Shown here in pieces: positions 25,471 through 25,555 of a DNA stretch of 25,555 nucleotides. Source of the DNA: DAISIL01 sp036822015 (GTDB taxonomy: Bacteria > Bacteroidota > Bacteroidia > Cytophagales > Bernardetiaceae); assembly GCA_036822015.1 (NCBI GenBank), contig DAISIL010000050.1:1-25555 (forward strand), given 5' to 3'. A program made the position numbers and the translations under genes. A model generated the notes under the pieces. It had not been told where the DNA came from, ran no database searches, and saw nothing but the letters and a program-made list of their open reading frames with translations. Each line of letters starts with the position of its first letter. Positions within the stretch are counted from its first letter, which is position 1.

Positions 25471-25555
25471 TTAGCCCTTGTTATGCACTTTTTTTAGTTT
25501 TTCAATTTCTTCATTTGATAGCCCTGTCAAATCTTGTATCAAGGCAATATCTAAT
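25471..25555 (-). CDS. C-terminal end of an Rpn/PD-(D/E)XK transposase-like protein (partial)
   Basis: Reading leftward from the window edge, the last 28 codons end in TAA (25471-25473). The visible tail is LDIALIQDLTGLSNEEIEKL followed by KKVHNKG. A C-terminal helix with the pattern ..I..[IL]TGLS.EEI.KL is very common in Rpn-family recombination-promoting nucleases and related PD-(D/E)XK family transposases, usually after a Lys/Glu-rich helix. That context lies outside the window, so the family call rests on this short tail alone. The gene converges on the SpoIIE phosphatase gene and its 5' part is off the right edge. Confidence 0.6.
   Translation of the reverse strand, partial: LDIALIQDLTGLSNEEIEKLKKVHNKG

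Noticed and set aside
25385..25475. DUF2442-like fragment on the minus strand
   Set aside because: About 30 codons look protein-like, but there is no start codon, the stop comes early and the resemblance is too weak to name a family.
1..25555. CRISPR array, tRNA or complete insertion sequence
   Set aside because: No regularly spaced repeats, cloverleaf-like segments or terminal inverted repeats flanking a transposase were seen when reading through. A computed search was not possible.

Overview
The window looks like chromosomal DNA from a Bacteroidota bacterium. A member of the Saprospiria or a related marine or environmental lineage would fit, but that is inference. The evidence is a SusC/SusD pair, start codons without Shine-Dalgarno sequences, promoter boxes of the Bacteroidota type (TAnnTTTG), a bacterial TMEM260-like (DUF2723/GT117) membrane glycosyltransferase, a two-NBD YbiT-like ABC-F protein, and a 7TMR-DISM/SpoIIE phosphatase. 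No rRNA, tRNA, CRISPR array or complete insertion sequence was seen.

Layout. (1) 51-1327: an LVIVD-repeat secreted beta-propeller on the minus strand, ending in a strong bidirectional terminator. (2) 1656-6805: a SusC-SusD-Calx-beta lipoprotein operon on the plus strand. It diverges from the propeller gene across a 328-bp spacer and ends in a good intrinsic terminator. (3) 6906-8299: yebC plus a small lipoprotein gene. (4) 8306-11977 and 12127-15213, minus strand: a giant NtrY-like sensor histidine kinase and the DUF2723 glycosyltransferase. (5) 15321-18857, plus strand: ruvB, a short conserved gene, a pterin-4a-carbinolamine dehydratase and a Na+-dependent (SNF/NSS) transporter, the last two overlapping as ATGA. 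(6) 18954-20511: an ABC-F ATPase cut by a 100-N assembly gap. (7) 20613-22844: a type III restriction Res-like helicase starting one base after the gap. (8) 22949-25048: a 7TMR-DISM/SpoIIE phosphatase. (9) 25049-25555: AT-richer DNA with no supported gene except the last 28 codons of an Rpn/PD-(D/E)XK-type protein entering from the right edge on the minus strand.

How the genes work together. The SusC/D block is a TonB-dependent nutrient uptake unit without adjacent enzymes, so its substrate cannot be read from context. The histidine kinase and the SpoIIE phosphatase are both membrane sensors without visible partners. The dehydratase-transporter overlap suggests a link between pterin cofactor recycling and amino-acid uptake. 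ruvB and yebC are housekeeping genes.

The most unusual part is the region around the gap. One continuous reading frame runs through the Ns and falsely joins the ABC-F gene to the Res gene. The Res protein keeps all its helicase motifs but is short and has lost recognisable nuclease residues. No complete novel defence system can be demonstrated here; the gap may hide the partner methyltransferase.
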